DNA of 64,000 nucleotides. Origin: Platycnemis pennipes (Eukaryota; Arthropoda; Insecta; Odonata; Platycnemididae). The stretch spans positions 57,578,609 to 57,642,608 of the forward strand of contig OW121854.1 in the NCBI GenBank assembly GCA_933228895.1, given 5' to 3'. Position 1 is the first letter of the stretch. Each line of letters opens with the position of its first letter. A model generated the notes under the pieces. The model saw only the letters and a list, made by a program, of their open reading frames with translations, did no database searches and had not been told where the DNA came from. A program made the position numbers and the translations under genes. Positions 38,265 to 51,767 of the stretch are shown here, piece by piece.

Positions 38265-38600
38265 GACTGAAGAAGAGGAGAAATGCCAATCACGGGCATG
38301 GTTCTTAGAAAAGATAGTTGATTGAAGAAATGAGGAGAAGGCAGAGTATGTTGAAGGTTCGAGTCGTGATAAACGATCCTACGGGTATATTGATGACTCA
38401 TTTGGAGAGAAGGTATACTTAATGTTGGTGAATTGTGAAGAAGGAGAAAATGGTAGGTTTTAGATTGGATGATGAAAGAAAGAAAATATGTAGTGTAATC
38501 TAAAGAGAGAAATTGCGTAATAAAATAAACATTCAAAACTGACTATAGAGAGTTTATCAATTTAAACTTAACCTCATTGATAGCACCACCAACACACCCA
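38265..38600 (+). repeat. LINE remnant, family B (decayed)
   Basis: GAAATGAGGAGAAGGCAGAG and TCTAAAGAGAGAAATTGCG match family B landmarks. A weak tail ACTTAACCTCATTGATAG follows. Confidence 0.45.
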
Positions 38601-40712
38601 AGCATCTAACGCTCAATAATAATAAAGACCCCGGCAAGAGGGTCGGACAAGATTTGATCTACGTTTATATCGTACACGTTGTTTATTTCGAGGTACTATA
38701 TGTTTAAACCCCATAATATTTATCAGTAACGTATTAATACGCTGTTTATTGCAGAATTAAAGTTAGCAATATTAAAATTCGCTTCATTTCTTCTTGCCTA
38801 TATTTCCTTGCTTTTTAGTTTCATACTTTACAACATTGTCTTTGCTTCTTCCTCTATCCAGAAGTTTTGAATGTCCTTTACATCATCCGTAGGAGATATC
38901 TGTTTCCAGGTATAATATCCCAAAATTATATAGTTGAACACGTTCTCAAAACGCTTCTTAATATCTTTCTCTTTTACTACCTTTCTCTCCCTTTTTCACC
39001 GTGCAATTGTAAAATTTGCTGTATCCGGGCGTCACTTCGTCTCTCTTTTCCAAGGCTAAATAAAATACATCCTTTCCTTTTTACGCTCTTCCCTTACCGG
39101 ACGTAAAAAAAGAGCGCGTGGTTCTGCCGAAAGAGACGTAGGCGGGAGTTTTTTGGAAGCTCGCGTGGGTGCCGCTGCTCCTTCTTGCGTGTCCGCTTGG
39201 AGGCGTGGGTGCGGAAGAAGTTCGTGGTGCCGTGGGGGCGGCGTTGAGTGGCGAAACGGGTATTCTGCGTGTTGGCTCAGCCTCGCGACTGTTTGCCCCA
39301 ACTCGTATTGGGGTTGAGAGTGGCCCTTGAAAAACATTCGTCCGAACGATCGAGTGCCGCTACCCGTGGGCCCACGCTTGCCTATCTCAAGGGCGCGTAA
39401 CCATACTTCAACTTCAATTCACACTACTTTATCGTTGGTGGGTGGGTTTGAACGGACGTGAACCTAAAAATATTAATTACTGCACATCTCCTCTTACTAA
39501 CTTTCTGCTACTGCTTCCAACTTCATAGCGTGTATTTAGTACTGTCGACTGCGAATCTATGTTCATATCAGTATCATGGCAGTATTCTGCACTTGTCTTT
39601 TATATTTTTTTAAATTGTGATGTTTAGACTAGAATATATTTACTAATCCTTTTTATGCAAGATATTTAATGCATGTTTGGAGTGAATTCAACCCCTGCCA
39701 CACACCTTTATGGTGACTTGTAGGGTATAATGTAAATTTATCAGGTCGGAGTGGCAATCCTTATGTTGCAAGTTCGAATCTATCCTATATTTGTGGTCCT
39801 TTTAGGTTTGTGCGCTTTGTTTGGATGTTACTGTATATGGTGTGATATGGCCTTACGTTTAGGTGCACCTAAAATCCAATTTTACCATCTATTAATATTT
39901 TCTACTTCTCGTTATAATATAAGAGTAGTTGATACAATCCTTTTTCTGCGCGTTACAAGATCATCAACACCTCATGTTACTTATCAACAGCTAAATCTCT
40001 TATTTGTATGATCTCCTAATCTTTCCACATCTTCTTCCCCCGCAATATGTATATTATTTTTTCTACGTCTTCTGCACCTGTCTTCATTACTCTGTTCTAG
40101 TGTAAGCCCCAATTTGGGTACCTTGTGGTCTGAGTAATGTGATTTAATATTGCTGGAGCTTTTCAACATATTCTAGTAATTTATCATTTCCAGAAAACAG
40201 GCGTTTGCTCAATGTATGTACGTTTTTATTTGATGTCGCTAGTCACTTCTTAGCCACTTAATAGAATTTCCAATATTATAGCGCGGTTAAATACTTTTTT
40301 TCGTTTAACTGAACGTGTCTTCAAAAGAATCTCAGCAATCAAGGACTCATTCATTCCCATTCACATTTGCAATGAACTGATTTAAATAAGCCCATGAAAG
40401 GCAGCGTCATTGAGGCCAGACACTAGCTGTATTCAAGTTTATAAAACGTTTTGGAATGGTCGTGAAAACGTGATGAAAAAGTAATGAGATAGCTCTTTTC
40501 CAAGTTTTCATTACTTGTTTCACGACAATGTCACATTTTTCGTCTTATTGTTCCCACATGTTTGAAAGGAATATTTTTACGAATCTTTCAACGCTCATAA
40601 GACTTAACATAGACATGCTGCTTGTCCAGCGTTAATGATTTTCTCTGTTTTTATAAATTTGGTCTAATTTTTTTTTTCACTGGCCATTGTCTGAATATTG
40701 CGTAATTATGAC
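38601..40712. other. No gene seen; GC-rich patch
   Basis: 39110-39370 is GC-rich and open on the minus strand (94 codons) without a recognisable domain. The rest is AT-rich, with a LINE tail at 39690. Confidence 0.4.
39690..39790 (+). repeat. Diverged LINE tail, then tRNA-like sequence
   Basis: 39690-39736 reads CCCCTGCCACACACCTTTAT ... GACTTGTAGGGTATAATG, a diverged family D tail. Immediately after it, TTGCAAGTTCGAATCTATCC resembles a tRNA T-arm, so a SINE scrap may abut the tail. Confidence 0.5.
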
Positions 40713-40726
40713 TACGTTTTCTCTTA
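40713..40726. repeat. Target-site duplication, 3' side of LINE
   Basis: TACGTTTTCTCTTA, repeated exactly at 43843-43856. The last bases can also be read as the start of the TAAG tail, so the true duplication is 11-14 bp. Confidence 0.85.
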
Positions 40727-43700
40727 CTTACTTACTTACTTACTTACTCTTACTCCTGTGGCCATTGAAAACCTAAATGGTCTTTGGCCTCGCCAACCAC
40801 TCGCCTCCATGCCCTTCTGTCCTCTGCTGTGTCGAATTGAGCTCCCATTTTTTCGAGGTCCTTCTTCACTTCGTCGCTCCAGCGCATTCTTGGTCTCCCT
40901 GGTGGTCTGGTGCCTTCTGGCTTTCCTTTCCATATCATTTTTAACATGGTGTTGTCACTTCTTCTGAGGACATGGCCTAACCATCTTAGTCGTCTGCTTC
41001 TGGCTATACCCACAATATCTGGTCCTTTGTATAGTTCTCTCAACTCTTTCTTCTTCCTTAATCTCCATGTCTCTCCCTCTTTAATGGGGCCGAATATTCG
41101 TCTCAACACTTTGTTTTCAAACGTTAACAGTTTTTTTTGTGATCTTTTTGTTAGCGACCATATTTCGGAACCATACAGTAGTACTGGTTGGACAATTGTT
41201 TTATAAATACGAATTTTTGTGTTTCGTGATAGGAGTTAGCTCTTCAAAAGTTTTACTAGGCTCCAGTAGGTTCTCTCAGCTGTCGCAAGTCGGGTGAGAA
41301 TTTCGGTCTCCTCTTTGTTGTTGCTTGTTATTGTTACCCCTAAGTACTTGAACTGATTTGTTTTTTTGAACTTATAATTGAGTATTTCTAAATAATCATC
41401 TTTCTCTTCATATCTACTTATTTTCATGTAGTTGGTTTTGCCTTCATTTACTTGTAGGCCCACTTTCTTGGCTTCCATTAAAAGTATTGTGGTTAGTTCT
41501 TTAAGCTCTTCTTTATTTTCGGCCACAATCACTACATCGTCTGCAAAGGCCAACAGATTAATTTTTTCTGGAATCCTGGCTCCTCCTGGACCATTTCTGG
41601 TTCTCTTTAGCGCCTCTTCCAATGCTATGTTAAAGAGGAGGGGCGACAAGCCATCTCCCTGTCTCACTCCTGTGTTTATTTCAAACGTATCAGTGTACTC
41701 TTTTCCAACCTTGACTTTTCCTTTAGACTCACTCACACACATTTTTGTCAATCTAATAACTTTTTCAGGAAATCCACATTTCTTCATTATTGTCCAAAGT
41801 TTGTCTCTATTTATCGAGTCATAGGCTTTGCTGAAGTCTATAAACATAAGGAATAGATCCTTATTATATTCCCAATATTTTGAGGCCAGCTCTTTCAGAA
41901 TAAACATTTGGTCTGTTGTTGATCTCTCTTTCCTGAATCCCGCCTGGTGGTCTCCTATCATCTCCTCTGCTTGTTCCCTAAGCCTGTTTAGCACCAGTTT
42001 AGAAAGTATTTTGTATGTTGTATTGATTAATGATATGCCTCTGTAGTTTTTACAATCTAATTTATCTCCTTTCTTATGTAACGGTACAATAACTGCTTCA
42101 CACCATTCTCTGGGCATTTTTTCAGTTCTCCATACTTTTATTATTAATCTGTATAGGAACGAGATTACTTCCTCGCCTGCATTTGCTATTAACTCTATCG
42201 GTATTCCGTCCTCACCTGGCGCTTTGCCGTTTTTGAAGGTCTTCAATGCCGATTTTATTTCTTCTATTGTTGGTTCCATACATAAAACGTTTTCACCTGC
42301 TCTACAACTTAGCCCTTCTTGTTGTACCACTTCATTTTCATTTCCCTCGATTTCATCCCCGTTTAAAAGGTCAGAGAAGTATTCTTTCCAGACTCTCAAG
42401 ACTTCTGCTGGTTCACTCGTTATCACTCCACTTTTGTCTTTCACTTCCATTACATTAGGTTTGAAACCTTTCTGAAAAAACCTCACTTTTCTGTAAAAAT
42501 CTCTCGTGTTATTTTGTGTGCAGTCTTTCTCTGCCCTTGAAAGTGTATTGTTTATGTACTTTCTTTTTTCTGCCCTGAGTGTCTTGTTCACTTCCCTGTT
42601 GACCTGTCTATATCTTTCCTTGGTAGCTTGAGTTTTTTCCGCAAGTGCTTTAATTTTGGCCTCTTTTCTCTCTTCTACTAACTTCCTACAATTCTCATTG
42701 AACCAAGGATTTCTGGGAGTTTTTTCCATGTTAAACACTTCTTTTGCTGATTCTTTAATATTAGTTTTGAACCTTTTCCACATCTCTTCCACTTCTTCCT
42801 GTCTTACTTTCAAGTCCTCTTCCTCACTCTCTTCTGCTAAAACTGAGAACCTATTTCTATGTTCAATTTTATATTCATTAATCTTGCTTTCCTCAAAAGT
42901 TATTCTGTCTTCGACTTTATTTTTGTTTCTCTTCTCTATTCTTAATCTTTGTCTTATTTTCATCAACACTAAGTAATGATCTGTACCGCATTCTGCTCCT
43001 CTAAGGCTTCTTACTTGAGTCACGGAGCTTACATGTCTATTGTCTATCAGGATGTGGTCGATCTGGTTTGTGGTGCGACCGTCAGGAGATGTCCACGTCT
43101 GTTTATATATGTTTTTCCTTGGAAACTTCGTACTTACAACGAACAAATTTGTTGAGCAAGCAAAGCTGAGCAGCCTAGTGCCATTGTCGTTAGATTCTTC
43201 GTGCAGGCTCTCTCTTCCTGCTACCTTGCTCCAAATATCTTCTTTGCCTACTTTGGCATTAGCGTCACCTAGCAATAAAAGTGTGTCGTATCGTGGGATA
43301 TCGGTCACTACTTCTTCAAGCTTTACATAAAACGTATCTTTGTCCTCATCCTTACTTTCCTCCGTTGGAGCATAAAAACTTATCACAGATATATTATTAA
43401 ATTTTCCTTTTAACCTAATATAACACATTCTCTCACTTAACGCTTTAAAACATATCACAGATTCTAATAAAACTTTTTTGACGGCAAAACCTACGCCTGC
43501 ATAGTGCCTTCCGTCATCACATCCGCTGTACAATATTTGGTATTTGTTGGAGTTTAGTCTACCACAAAACGGCCACTTAGTTTCTTGTAACGCTATAAGG
43601 TCTATATTATATGTTTCTAGTTCTTCGCTAAGAATATCCATTTTCCCTGGTAAGGCCAGGGTCCTCACATTCCATGTTCCAAATCGCATGTCCTTTAGTC

Positions 43701-43842
43701 TAAGCTGGGGTCTTTTTCCAGATGTTCTGTCCTTATCCGAGGCTTGGAGTTGGCGTTTCGTAACTATAATTTTTTTCCGGTGCAAGGTAGTTAGCCTTGC
43801 GCCCAACCCCCAACCTGGAGGACCAGGAGTTTTTGTTCGGAG
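40727..43842 (-). mobile_element. Near-intact RTE-like non-LTR retrotransposon
   Basis: A 3116-bp element lies between direct repeats of up to 14 bp (40713-40726 and 43843-43856). It carries one long frame with an apurinic-type endonuclease and a reverse transcriptase, and no separate ORF1. The 3' end is a short tandem TAAG tail (about 40727-40752) rather than poly(A). A single-ORF protein, a length near 3.2 kb and a microsatellite tail are the usual features of the RTE clade, but the clade call is tentative. The frame is open from the first element base. The duplication shows it integrated as a unit, and the near-intact frame indicates a fairly recent insertion. Confidence 0.88.
40750..43806 (-). 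pseudogene. LINE endonuclease-reverse transcriptase, one nonsense codon
   Basis: The product would nick target DNA and reverse-transcribe its own RNA there. Residues counted from 43806: endonuclease motifs TWNVRTL (44-50), LQETKW (73-78), GDANAKVG (180-187), IDHILID (249-255) and GTDH (274-277). Reverse-transcriptase motifs: NYRGISL (587-593), HQAGFRKERSTTDQ (620-633), FIDFSKAYD (655-663), GVRQGDGLSPLLFN (713-726) and the catalytic FADD (754-757). A single TAA at 41236-41238 stops it after LVKLLKS. The same frame then continues to 40750 with VQPVLLYGSEIW, RLRWLGHVLRR and RPPGRPRMRW, so the C-terminal tail is intact beyond the stop. All catalytic motifs precede the stop. The frame begins with TTG at 43806; the first ATG is 43687-43689, just before the endonuclease. 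The stop at 40750-40752 is also the start of the TAAG tail. Confidence 0.9.
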
Positions 43843-43856
43843 TACGTTTTCTCTTA
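43843..43856. repeat. Target-site duplication, 5' side of LINE
   Basis: TACGTTTTCTCTTA, identical to 40713-40726. Confidence 0.85.
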
Positions 43857-46800
43857 TACGGTTTTATTTAATCATGAGAGAGAACATAAGCGACTTCTTC
43901 AACGCCTCTTGTGACAAGTAGTATACAAAAATGTGACCTATGGTAATTTTGTAGCATATTGGGTGAGTGGATGATTGGTTAAAGGTAGGAATATATTAGG
44001 AAAGAAAGTTAGTATGGAGTGAATTCCGGCCTCGGCATTTGCATATTCCTAACGTTGAGAAACAGAGGAACGACAGACTGATGCCCCTTTCTACAGGTGA
44101 AGCATTGACCTCGTAGTGTCCTCCACCCAGCTCTGAAGTTGGGATATAGCAATGTCTCTACATTGTCGAGATATAAACCCTGGCTGGCCCTTGGAGTAGG
44201 AAACCTATGCTCTATCTGAGCCAACGTAGCCGCATTTCTCTTGTCACAACAATAGGCTCTTGGATAGGAATCTATAATTGCATATATCTTTCTCATCCTT
44301 GCCCCTGCCCATCGACGCGTATGCGTAGAGCTAAATCTTGCATGCGTATGAAAATAACAGGCATTTTTTTCGCATTCCAGTCCCTATTGTTTCTTCAAGG
44401 GGAGGTTTCAGAAAGAAATCACTATGGAGAGCCACCCTCTTTGTTAATGTTGCGGATTAAATAATTGCAAGATCCCTCGACTTCGCCTCCTCCCTGACCT
44501 CTGGCCTGCACATTTTTTTGCGCAGCATTCCCGACATTCCGTATTTTTAAAAGGCGGCTTGCTTCGAGTCCGACTCTCGGCAGTGAAGTTAAAGACTAGA
44601 AAGGGGTTGGCCGGCATTCATTGTGACACGTACTCCGTGAACACCCCGCTGTGACTATAAGATGAGACTGAGTAGAGCTGCCGTAAAGGCAGGCGTTGCG
44701 GAAAAAAAGGAGCCGCCGCGATTTTGTCGCAGCAATTTGTAGTTGCGATTTTTATGGAACCATCTCTCCCAGCGGCCGTAAAAATCGCTACATGTCCCCG
44801 ACCCCTCTATGCCCTTAAACGTGTCTCGTGTCTTCATAAAACCTCACAGTATGTCGTCACCTCTCTTTCTCTCTCTTCCTTTTCCTTCCTTTCTCCCATC
44901 TCATCCGTCTTCTCTTCCTTCCTCGCCGCTTCTTTTTTTATATACATGCGCGGGCATTTCCTCGTCTTGCCATCGTCGCTGGCTTCCTATTGTCTCCAGA
45001 CGTCCCTCTCTTTCGAGTTTTGTCTTCACCTCGTGTCCAATCCCTCTCCAATAGGCCGTGCGCTGTTTTTTTCCAGCACCCATTCGTTTTTTCCCGGGAA
45101 GTTCTCTCATCTCATACCCTCGAATGTTCCACAGAACTCTTCCCCCTTCCTTTTTTCCTTTCCTCTGGGTCTTACCTTCCAGTGCTTTACCCCATGACTC
45201 ATTCGCTGGATGAAGTGTGGGCAATGGAATCATAAAAAAATAAGCTGAGGGCGATTTCGATTCTTGTTCAACTATTTCTGTTCTCCTCGAATTTCCCCTC
45301 TACTCTCTTCCTTCATCCATCAACCCTGCAATGCTTCTGCAACAGATCCCCTGTCTGAACGAAAGGAAGATACCATAGGAATGAATAGGCGTGGCAGTTT
45401 TTCGAGGTTTTTTCGTGATATTTCCGTTGGCCGGAATTCAGAAATTCGTTGTGAGATGAGAAAACCTCAACATCCGCTGAACTTACCCCGTAAACAGTAT
45501 TTGGATGGAAGCTTGTATGTTTTTCCGCAAATCCTATTGTCCCGAAGGATTTCAAGCTGCAATCGAATTGTTATGTCAGCTCTTACGACTGTCGTTCTCC
45601 ATTTAGCTCAATTTAGGCTATTCTGTTTATTCACTAACCATACACTCTAATTGATTCCTAAATATTCATGTCGCCATTTTAGTGTCATCATAAATCGATC
45701 TTTGTTCATGTTATGGGCGTTTTAACCTCCGTCAGTCCACTTAAGTTTTCATTTACTATTTACTCCATTGTAGTGAAAATGTCTGTTTATTTATGAGCTC
45801 ATGCTTCCTAAAAATTCAGCTAACACTGATTTAATTTACCCGCGAATTTTACGGCCTCAAAGTTACTAGCTCAATGAGTAGCGTGTCGTTGATTTAATAA
45901 CTTTAAAACATTCATGTTGCTATCTTTTATCTCTCTACGCTCTTAAGCCGGAAATTACTTTCATAATTTCCCCATGTTGACAGTATGGTGCGTTTCTTTC
46001 AAGGTGGCAAAATTTTGCCCAATTAAAAAATATTTCGCTTTGATCCTTGAATTTGGAGATCAGCAAAATTAACACCAAAATATATTTCGAACCTTGAATG
46101 CACGCTGAAATGAACAGTTTGCTTTTCACGTCCTTCCTTTCCTCTTTCAATCTTATACTCACATCACCTTCCTCCTTTGCTTTGTTCCTCTCATCCTCAG
46201 ATTAAACCCTCGCGCGAATTTTATTTTCATCCGCAAGGTGTTAACTAATGCCACATGCCGAAGGGAAAGAGTGTGCGTAAATTACTCCTGGAAGGACTTT
46301 TATTTTTTTAGTTTCCATGGACATGAATACAGCTCTGTGGCTATTTTACGTCGGGTTTATTAACCAATAACAGATGCGCAACACACACAGCTATGCCCTG
46401 GGTGGTAAAAATCCGACATAGGTGGACCCGTGACCCCAAGAATAATAATAGACGAGGGATTTACCCCACCGCCACCGACTTTTGAATCGTTTATATGTAT
46501 ACATTGGAATTAGTAACTTTTTGCTGCTTATCTAAATGGGTCATAAAATTCATTTTAAGAGTTTGGTTCTGTCTTCATTTAGTTGGTGGACCACCTCCGA
46601 TGGAATGGGGTTGTTTACCATAATGTTTTTATAACCGAATATGATAGATTTTGGAAAATGAAAAAATCTGTATTTTTCCATCAATTATTTCTCGAGTTAT
46701 AAGCGGCGAAAAATTGATGTTTTTAACCCTTTCGGAAAAGTGGGCGTGGTGCATCCTCTGACGTGTTCTACTTCGTCCAATCACAACTGAGCCCGCGAAG

Positions 46801-49800
46801 CTACTTCGCCTTCTAGCAATGTGGGAGACACAGATGACTCTGCCAATGGAAGCTGTTGCGACAAGATCTGTGAGAGCAGACCTTCCGAGAACCCCCCTCC
46901 ACGCCATTCCCTTTCCCTAAAAGCAGTCAAGGACGGGAGGAAAATTACGTAATTGGTAACAAAGCAGGTTCTTCGGTGTCCGTCATCTTTTGCTCATTTT
47001 TATTTTTTGATTTATGAGTGAATGGCTAGGGTTAGAAGCTTAATTTTTTTCACTAAAATTCATTTTTCGTTTTCATCTAACGATTTCGTGTACAAAATTG
47101 CGATTTTGGTGCCGCGTAAACGCCCCCATTAGAATCGTTCTGGCGGTAGTTGGATTCAGCGCATTCCATCGAATATTGCAAGATGACCGCGAATATTTTA
47201 TTGCATTTATTTCGATTCATTTGATATTTTTCGATAGTCAGAACTGTCCCTCGTAGCTATACTGTGAATCAAGTAGGTGCTAACCTAATCACTTCCCAAC
47301 CCTTGACGATAGATCTCCTTCCTGGAATTACATTGTATGTCTCTTCGTAAATGGTTTTCAACATCTTGCCCCTATTATACCAACTGTAGCCGCATGTGTT
47401 TAATCGCGAGGAAATTGCCACAAAATCGGTTTTACAAGTATAATCTCGTGGCGTATATTATAAACCTATTTGCACGGCAATACTTTAACCGTTTTTCTTC
47501 ACCGTAGCGGACGTAGAAGTGCCTTTATTCTCGCCGAAAGAGATAATGAATTTCGAAGAAATTTCCCGAGTACTTTAACTTCGTGTTTCTCACGGTTCTA
47601 TCTACTGCTCTTTGCTTTCAAATTGTCTTTTTAGGTCTCTTCTCCTGTCTCCATGCTCGGCTGCATTTTTTGCCGGAATAAGACCCTGGCATGAGGTGGG
47701 GTCAACGACCCCAATCTCTAGCGCCAAGATCCCAGAGTGCGACTTCCGCCTGCGGCTCGTTTCATAGTCGCTACTTGCATTTCAGGAGAAGATTTTTCGC
47801 CCATGCAACGACTTGCATAAGCGGCGCGTGGGGTTTGTCACGCCTCTATGCGCTTCGTGGAATGCAAATATCAGCGACGTGCTTCTCCAGGCTTTCCGAC
47901 ACTGTTTCTAAGTCGTCACGGATTGATGGTTGACCACAACATTTAACTGGTCCACTAACACATCGTTCCTTAAAAATAATAAGAGGTATATATGCGAAAA
48001 AGACAAAGCAGGTGACATCGTTCTTAATATAAATATAGTCCAGTCATAACCTGGTCATTTGTGACACCTTAAGTTTCTAAAATGTCGGAAAGAAACTAAA
48101 TATGTAATTTGAGTTCATCGCACTGCTATTAAGATATCTTATTGTTCCTGGGAAGGAAAGTATTTGAATCAATCCGTAGGGCAGGGTCTGTTTACCATTT
48201 TTCGTCCGTTGCTCCATTTCTTTTCTTCTTGACCCTTTATTTTTTTCGTGAAAAATGCGAGTCGGAACGTGCATTTTCGATTGATTTTCGCCGATGGGGG
48301 AACTCCGGATGCGACAGCTATCGACTCTTTTGCGGAGGAAGGCCCCGGACGTGGTGAGTCAGTCGAACGAGCGTGGCGCCGAGTCATCCCCTTGGGTTCG
48401 TATCCCTTGAATCCATTTCGCTTTCACGAACAACTTTTCGCTGGGAAAAAATATATCGTACGTGTCGCTGTTTTTTGTTTCCAAAAGTTTCATGTTTTTT
48501 TCCTCGAACCTTTCGACTTTTTCATCGTCCTCAACTATCCAATCAATAGATTTATTTTGGGTTTGACGGAGGTAAGAACGAGTTGAGAGTTCCACGAAGA
48601 ATGAAGAATACATTTTAAAAAGGATACTTGTGCGAGACTAAATTGTTTTTTTTACATTGTAGACGTTTCTTCGCCTTTCGTGCCTACTTATTTTGTTTAG
48701 AAAATTCCTCCCATTTTCGATAAGTTCCTTAATTCTCTCAGTAATTTCTAGCGGATGAAATAAATGTTATGAATGAATGATTGAAAGAACTCTGACCATT
48801 TCTTTTTCATCAGGTACTAGCCCAAGACACCGCGCAGGTGTGTGGCAGGGGGTGAATATCACCAAACATGCACTATTGATATAATGAGTTGATCATAAAT
48901 TGACCGACTTCATGCTCCATGTGGCTCTAAAAACTTGATAATAATAAATATGAGAGAGGACCAAGATTATTTCGTAAATACTACACTCAAGCATGGCAAT
49001 AGGGTCCGTGCATGTTTTTTATTTTGACAAAAATATTGCTCTTCCGTTCCGGGCGATTAAAAAACTGTAGCATTTTTCCACAAATTAGGATTTCACAAAC
49101 ACTATGTGATGCCTGAATCAGTGGACAGTATTGTACTTCAGTATTTAAATGCTTGTAGATCACGGATCTGATGTTTTTTAAAGTTAAAATATTAGCGAGA
49201 ATTCATTTTTTACGCTAAAGATGAACTTAATGACAGTTTTCCGAAAAGCATGGGCAAACGGTTTGTAAGTAGGAAAAATAAGTCGATATCTTTCGATTTT
49301 TCTCATTTCAGAATTTTTTTCTAGATAAAAATAAAGCTTTCCCGGTGTTGTCAATCCTGTCTTAGTATATATTAGAACGAAGGAAAATATTAAGAAATAG
49401 TTTTACCATTTTCTTTTTCGTAGTTCATTTCATTCAAAATTCGAAGGCAAAATATAAGAACACTGACGTCAAGTTTTTGGTTTTACGATATGGCGACATT
49501 TGTTAGGAATTTAAAATGTGCCATTTTTCGGTTGGATTTATTTTCCTAAATGTCTTCGAGAATTCTTTGTGGTTTAGTTTACATATACAGTATATGTTAT
49601 AACATGCAAGCATGTTATAACATCGAATACACGACATCGAACTATTCCGTGAGTATATTACTTTCGATGTGACCTGAATGGAAAACACGGCTGGATGTTT
49701 TCTCCTAAGCCTTTGAAAGGACAGGTTTTCGCCTGCGTCTTGGAAACTACGAATCCGACGCACGGATTTATTCAGCCCTCGTCTCGTTCCCACCCAACGT

Positions 49801-50926
49801 GTCGAAATTTAGAGCGGCGCCGCGGCGCAAAACTTCAGCCACGGGTCCGCGCTTTCAGGGAATGTATCTTTTGACGCATGGTCTCCTCCATCTCCCTCCG
49901 CACGGGTAACAACGTTCTCCCCACTTCTTTCGAGCTCACGTGAAACACCCGGCGAGCAACTTTAATTTCCAATAATAAAACGGATGCATGCTCTTATTCC
50001 CCCGACTGGGGGATGCGCAGCTGCTCCATGCTTGAGCTATCTGTCTTCATCTCTTTCTCCTCCCTCCCAACCCTCCTCCATTCCTTCAGTCCTCCCTCAC
50101 CTCCGTGATCCGTCTCCCCTTCGCCTCGGAACGTAAACACAAGTGTCGAAAACTGTCTCCAGCTTTTGAAAACGCGCGGATCGAGAGCTTCCCGCCGTCG
50201 CGTGGTGTGGCGGGGAGTTTTTTTTTAGAGGGGTGGAGCGTGGAACTGTCGTCGGCACCCTATGTATTTCTACTATCCCCTCTAAAATGGATACTCCGCC
50301 CCGACGCCCTTCTCCCCCCTACTCGCACCCCCACCTCACCCTTTTTCCCTTCGTCGCATTCGTGCCTTTCATCGCGTTCACCCTTTTAGTCCCTTTGAAA
50401 TTCGTCCCTTTTCACACGCACCCAACACTCAACTCTTTCTGCTTCCATCTCTCGCCTTCAGCTTGGTCGTTTGTTTGAGATCGTCGACTCTCCTCTTTTA
50501 TTCCTCATTCTCTCTCCCCCCCTTCTCTCTTTCTCTTTTTTCTTTCTGGCATGATGTGGCCACGAGTCTTACTCTTTTCTTTCTCTCCGCATCTCTCCGT
50601 TCGCATTCACACCCACTGCCCTCCACCGCTCTCTCGCGGTGAGTCTACCTAGTCAATCTCCGCCCGTCTCCCTCCCCATCACCTCCATTCCTCTTTCTCC
50701 TTCTGATCTTCGGACCCGCGTCTCCCTTCGCCAATGACTTTCCGGCTTCGTGCGCGCGAGAGATGTTTCCCACGATTTCGCGCAGACTCCGCTCGTGCTC
50801 CGCTGCTTTCTTGGCATCTAATCATCTATCCCAACCTACTCCGTGCCTTGGGATGTGTAAACTTTGCAGTCCCGTGTGTTGCACGTTGCTCACTCGCTGA
50901 GTATATTGGATGCACATGTATATGTG
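43857..50926. other. No gene seen; one LINE tail
   Basis: About 7 kb with no recognisable coding segment. GC-rich patches at 47690-47930 and 49800-50760 open low-complexity frames. 48811-48860 carries a family D LINE tail (listed). 44720-45200 is pyrimidine-rich. Confidence 0.4.
48811..48860 (-). repeat. LINE 3'-tail copy (family D), diverged
   Basis: Minus-strand reading CACCCCCTGCCACACACCTG, then CGCGGTGTCTTGGGCTAGTA, is recognisable against the 33.9-kb tail but lacks the (TAGATG)n end. Confidence 0.55.
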
Positions 50927-51747
50927 CCCATAATTATGAAAGTGGTCTAAGTCATATATTTCTTGTATCGAGATATTTAATGATTTGCATTTGAATAAAT
51001 TAAAAAATATGGTTACATTATGCAACATCTTAATTTAGAATTTCATTTGTCTTGATTAATAGATACTTATTTGAATATGAAATTTTGTGTGAATTTCATA
51101 CGAAAATGTTGTTTTTAAAGTTTGAATTGACATTGACCATTTTCAAAATTAACTGAATGTCCTCTAAATGACTTAAAGCAATAAAAATCTACGAGCTTTA
51201 TTAGAAAAAATATGAACAGTATTAATGAACATGTAGGTACATTTTACATCATGTCCGATTAATAATTAACATATTCACATAACGAGTACATTGTCATTAA
51301 CTCACCTGAACCGCTATCTGTTGACATAGTGGTAAAATATATCAATTACTTTTCCACCAATAATTAGTTCGAAAGAGCCCAACTGACTTAATACACTTTC
51401 AAAATAGAAATAAATGAATGCCATATATTGTTAGGTAGACCGGAGGGTATTGTCGTTTCTGTTATTGTTTGATTGTCAATTGTCGGCTTATTGTGTTGTT
51501 CAAAAAAGCGGTAAAGAGGCCCACGTGCCATTTTAAGGCCATATTTGTATAATTTCTTTAAACTTTGACTTAGACCACTTTCATAATTAACATTAAGTGA
51601 ATTCCATACTATGTTGAAATTACAACCACTATCTAATGGTTCATTTTTGACAATGTCGTGAAAATTACATTGAATTAGTGTAGTGTGAAATAACTGATAA
51701 ACTCAATTTTTTTAAATTTTGACTTAAACCACTTTCATAATTATGGG
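50927..51747. mobile_element. Candidate inverted-repeat element (821 bp)
   Basis: A 28-bp sequence at 50927-50954 (CCCATAATTATGAAAGTGG then TCTAAGTCA) recurs as its reverse complement at 51720-51747 with one mismatch. A third partial copy lies at 51567-51590. The interior is AT-rich and non-coding. I found no convincing target duplication, so it may be a MITE, a foldback element or a local inversion product. Confidence 0.5.
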
Positions 51748-51767
51748 CTCCTATATAAATTGCGTGC

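Noticed and set aside
41432..43921. Plus-strand open frames of up to 130 codons across 41.4-43.9 kb
   Set aside because: They are antisense to the LINE endonuclease-reverse transcriptase frame, which carries all the conserved motifs.
48340..48360. Strong splice donor (GTGGTGAGTCAG) after a short open frame
   Set aside because: A lone donor without a matching acceptor or recognisable peptide is expected by chance in 64 kb.
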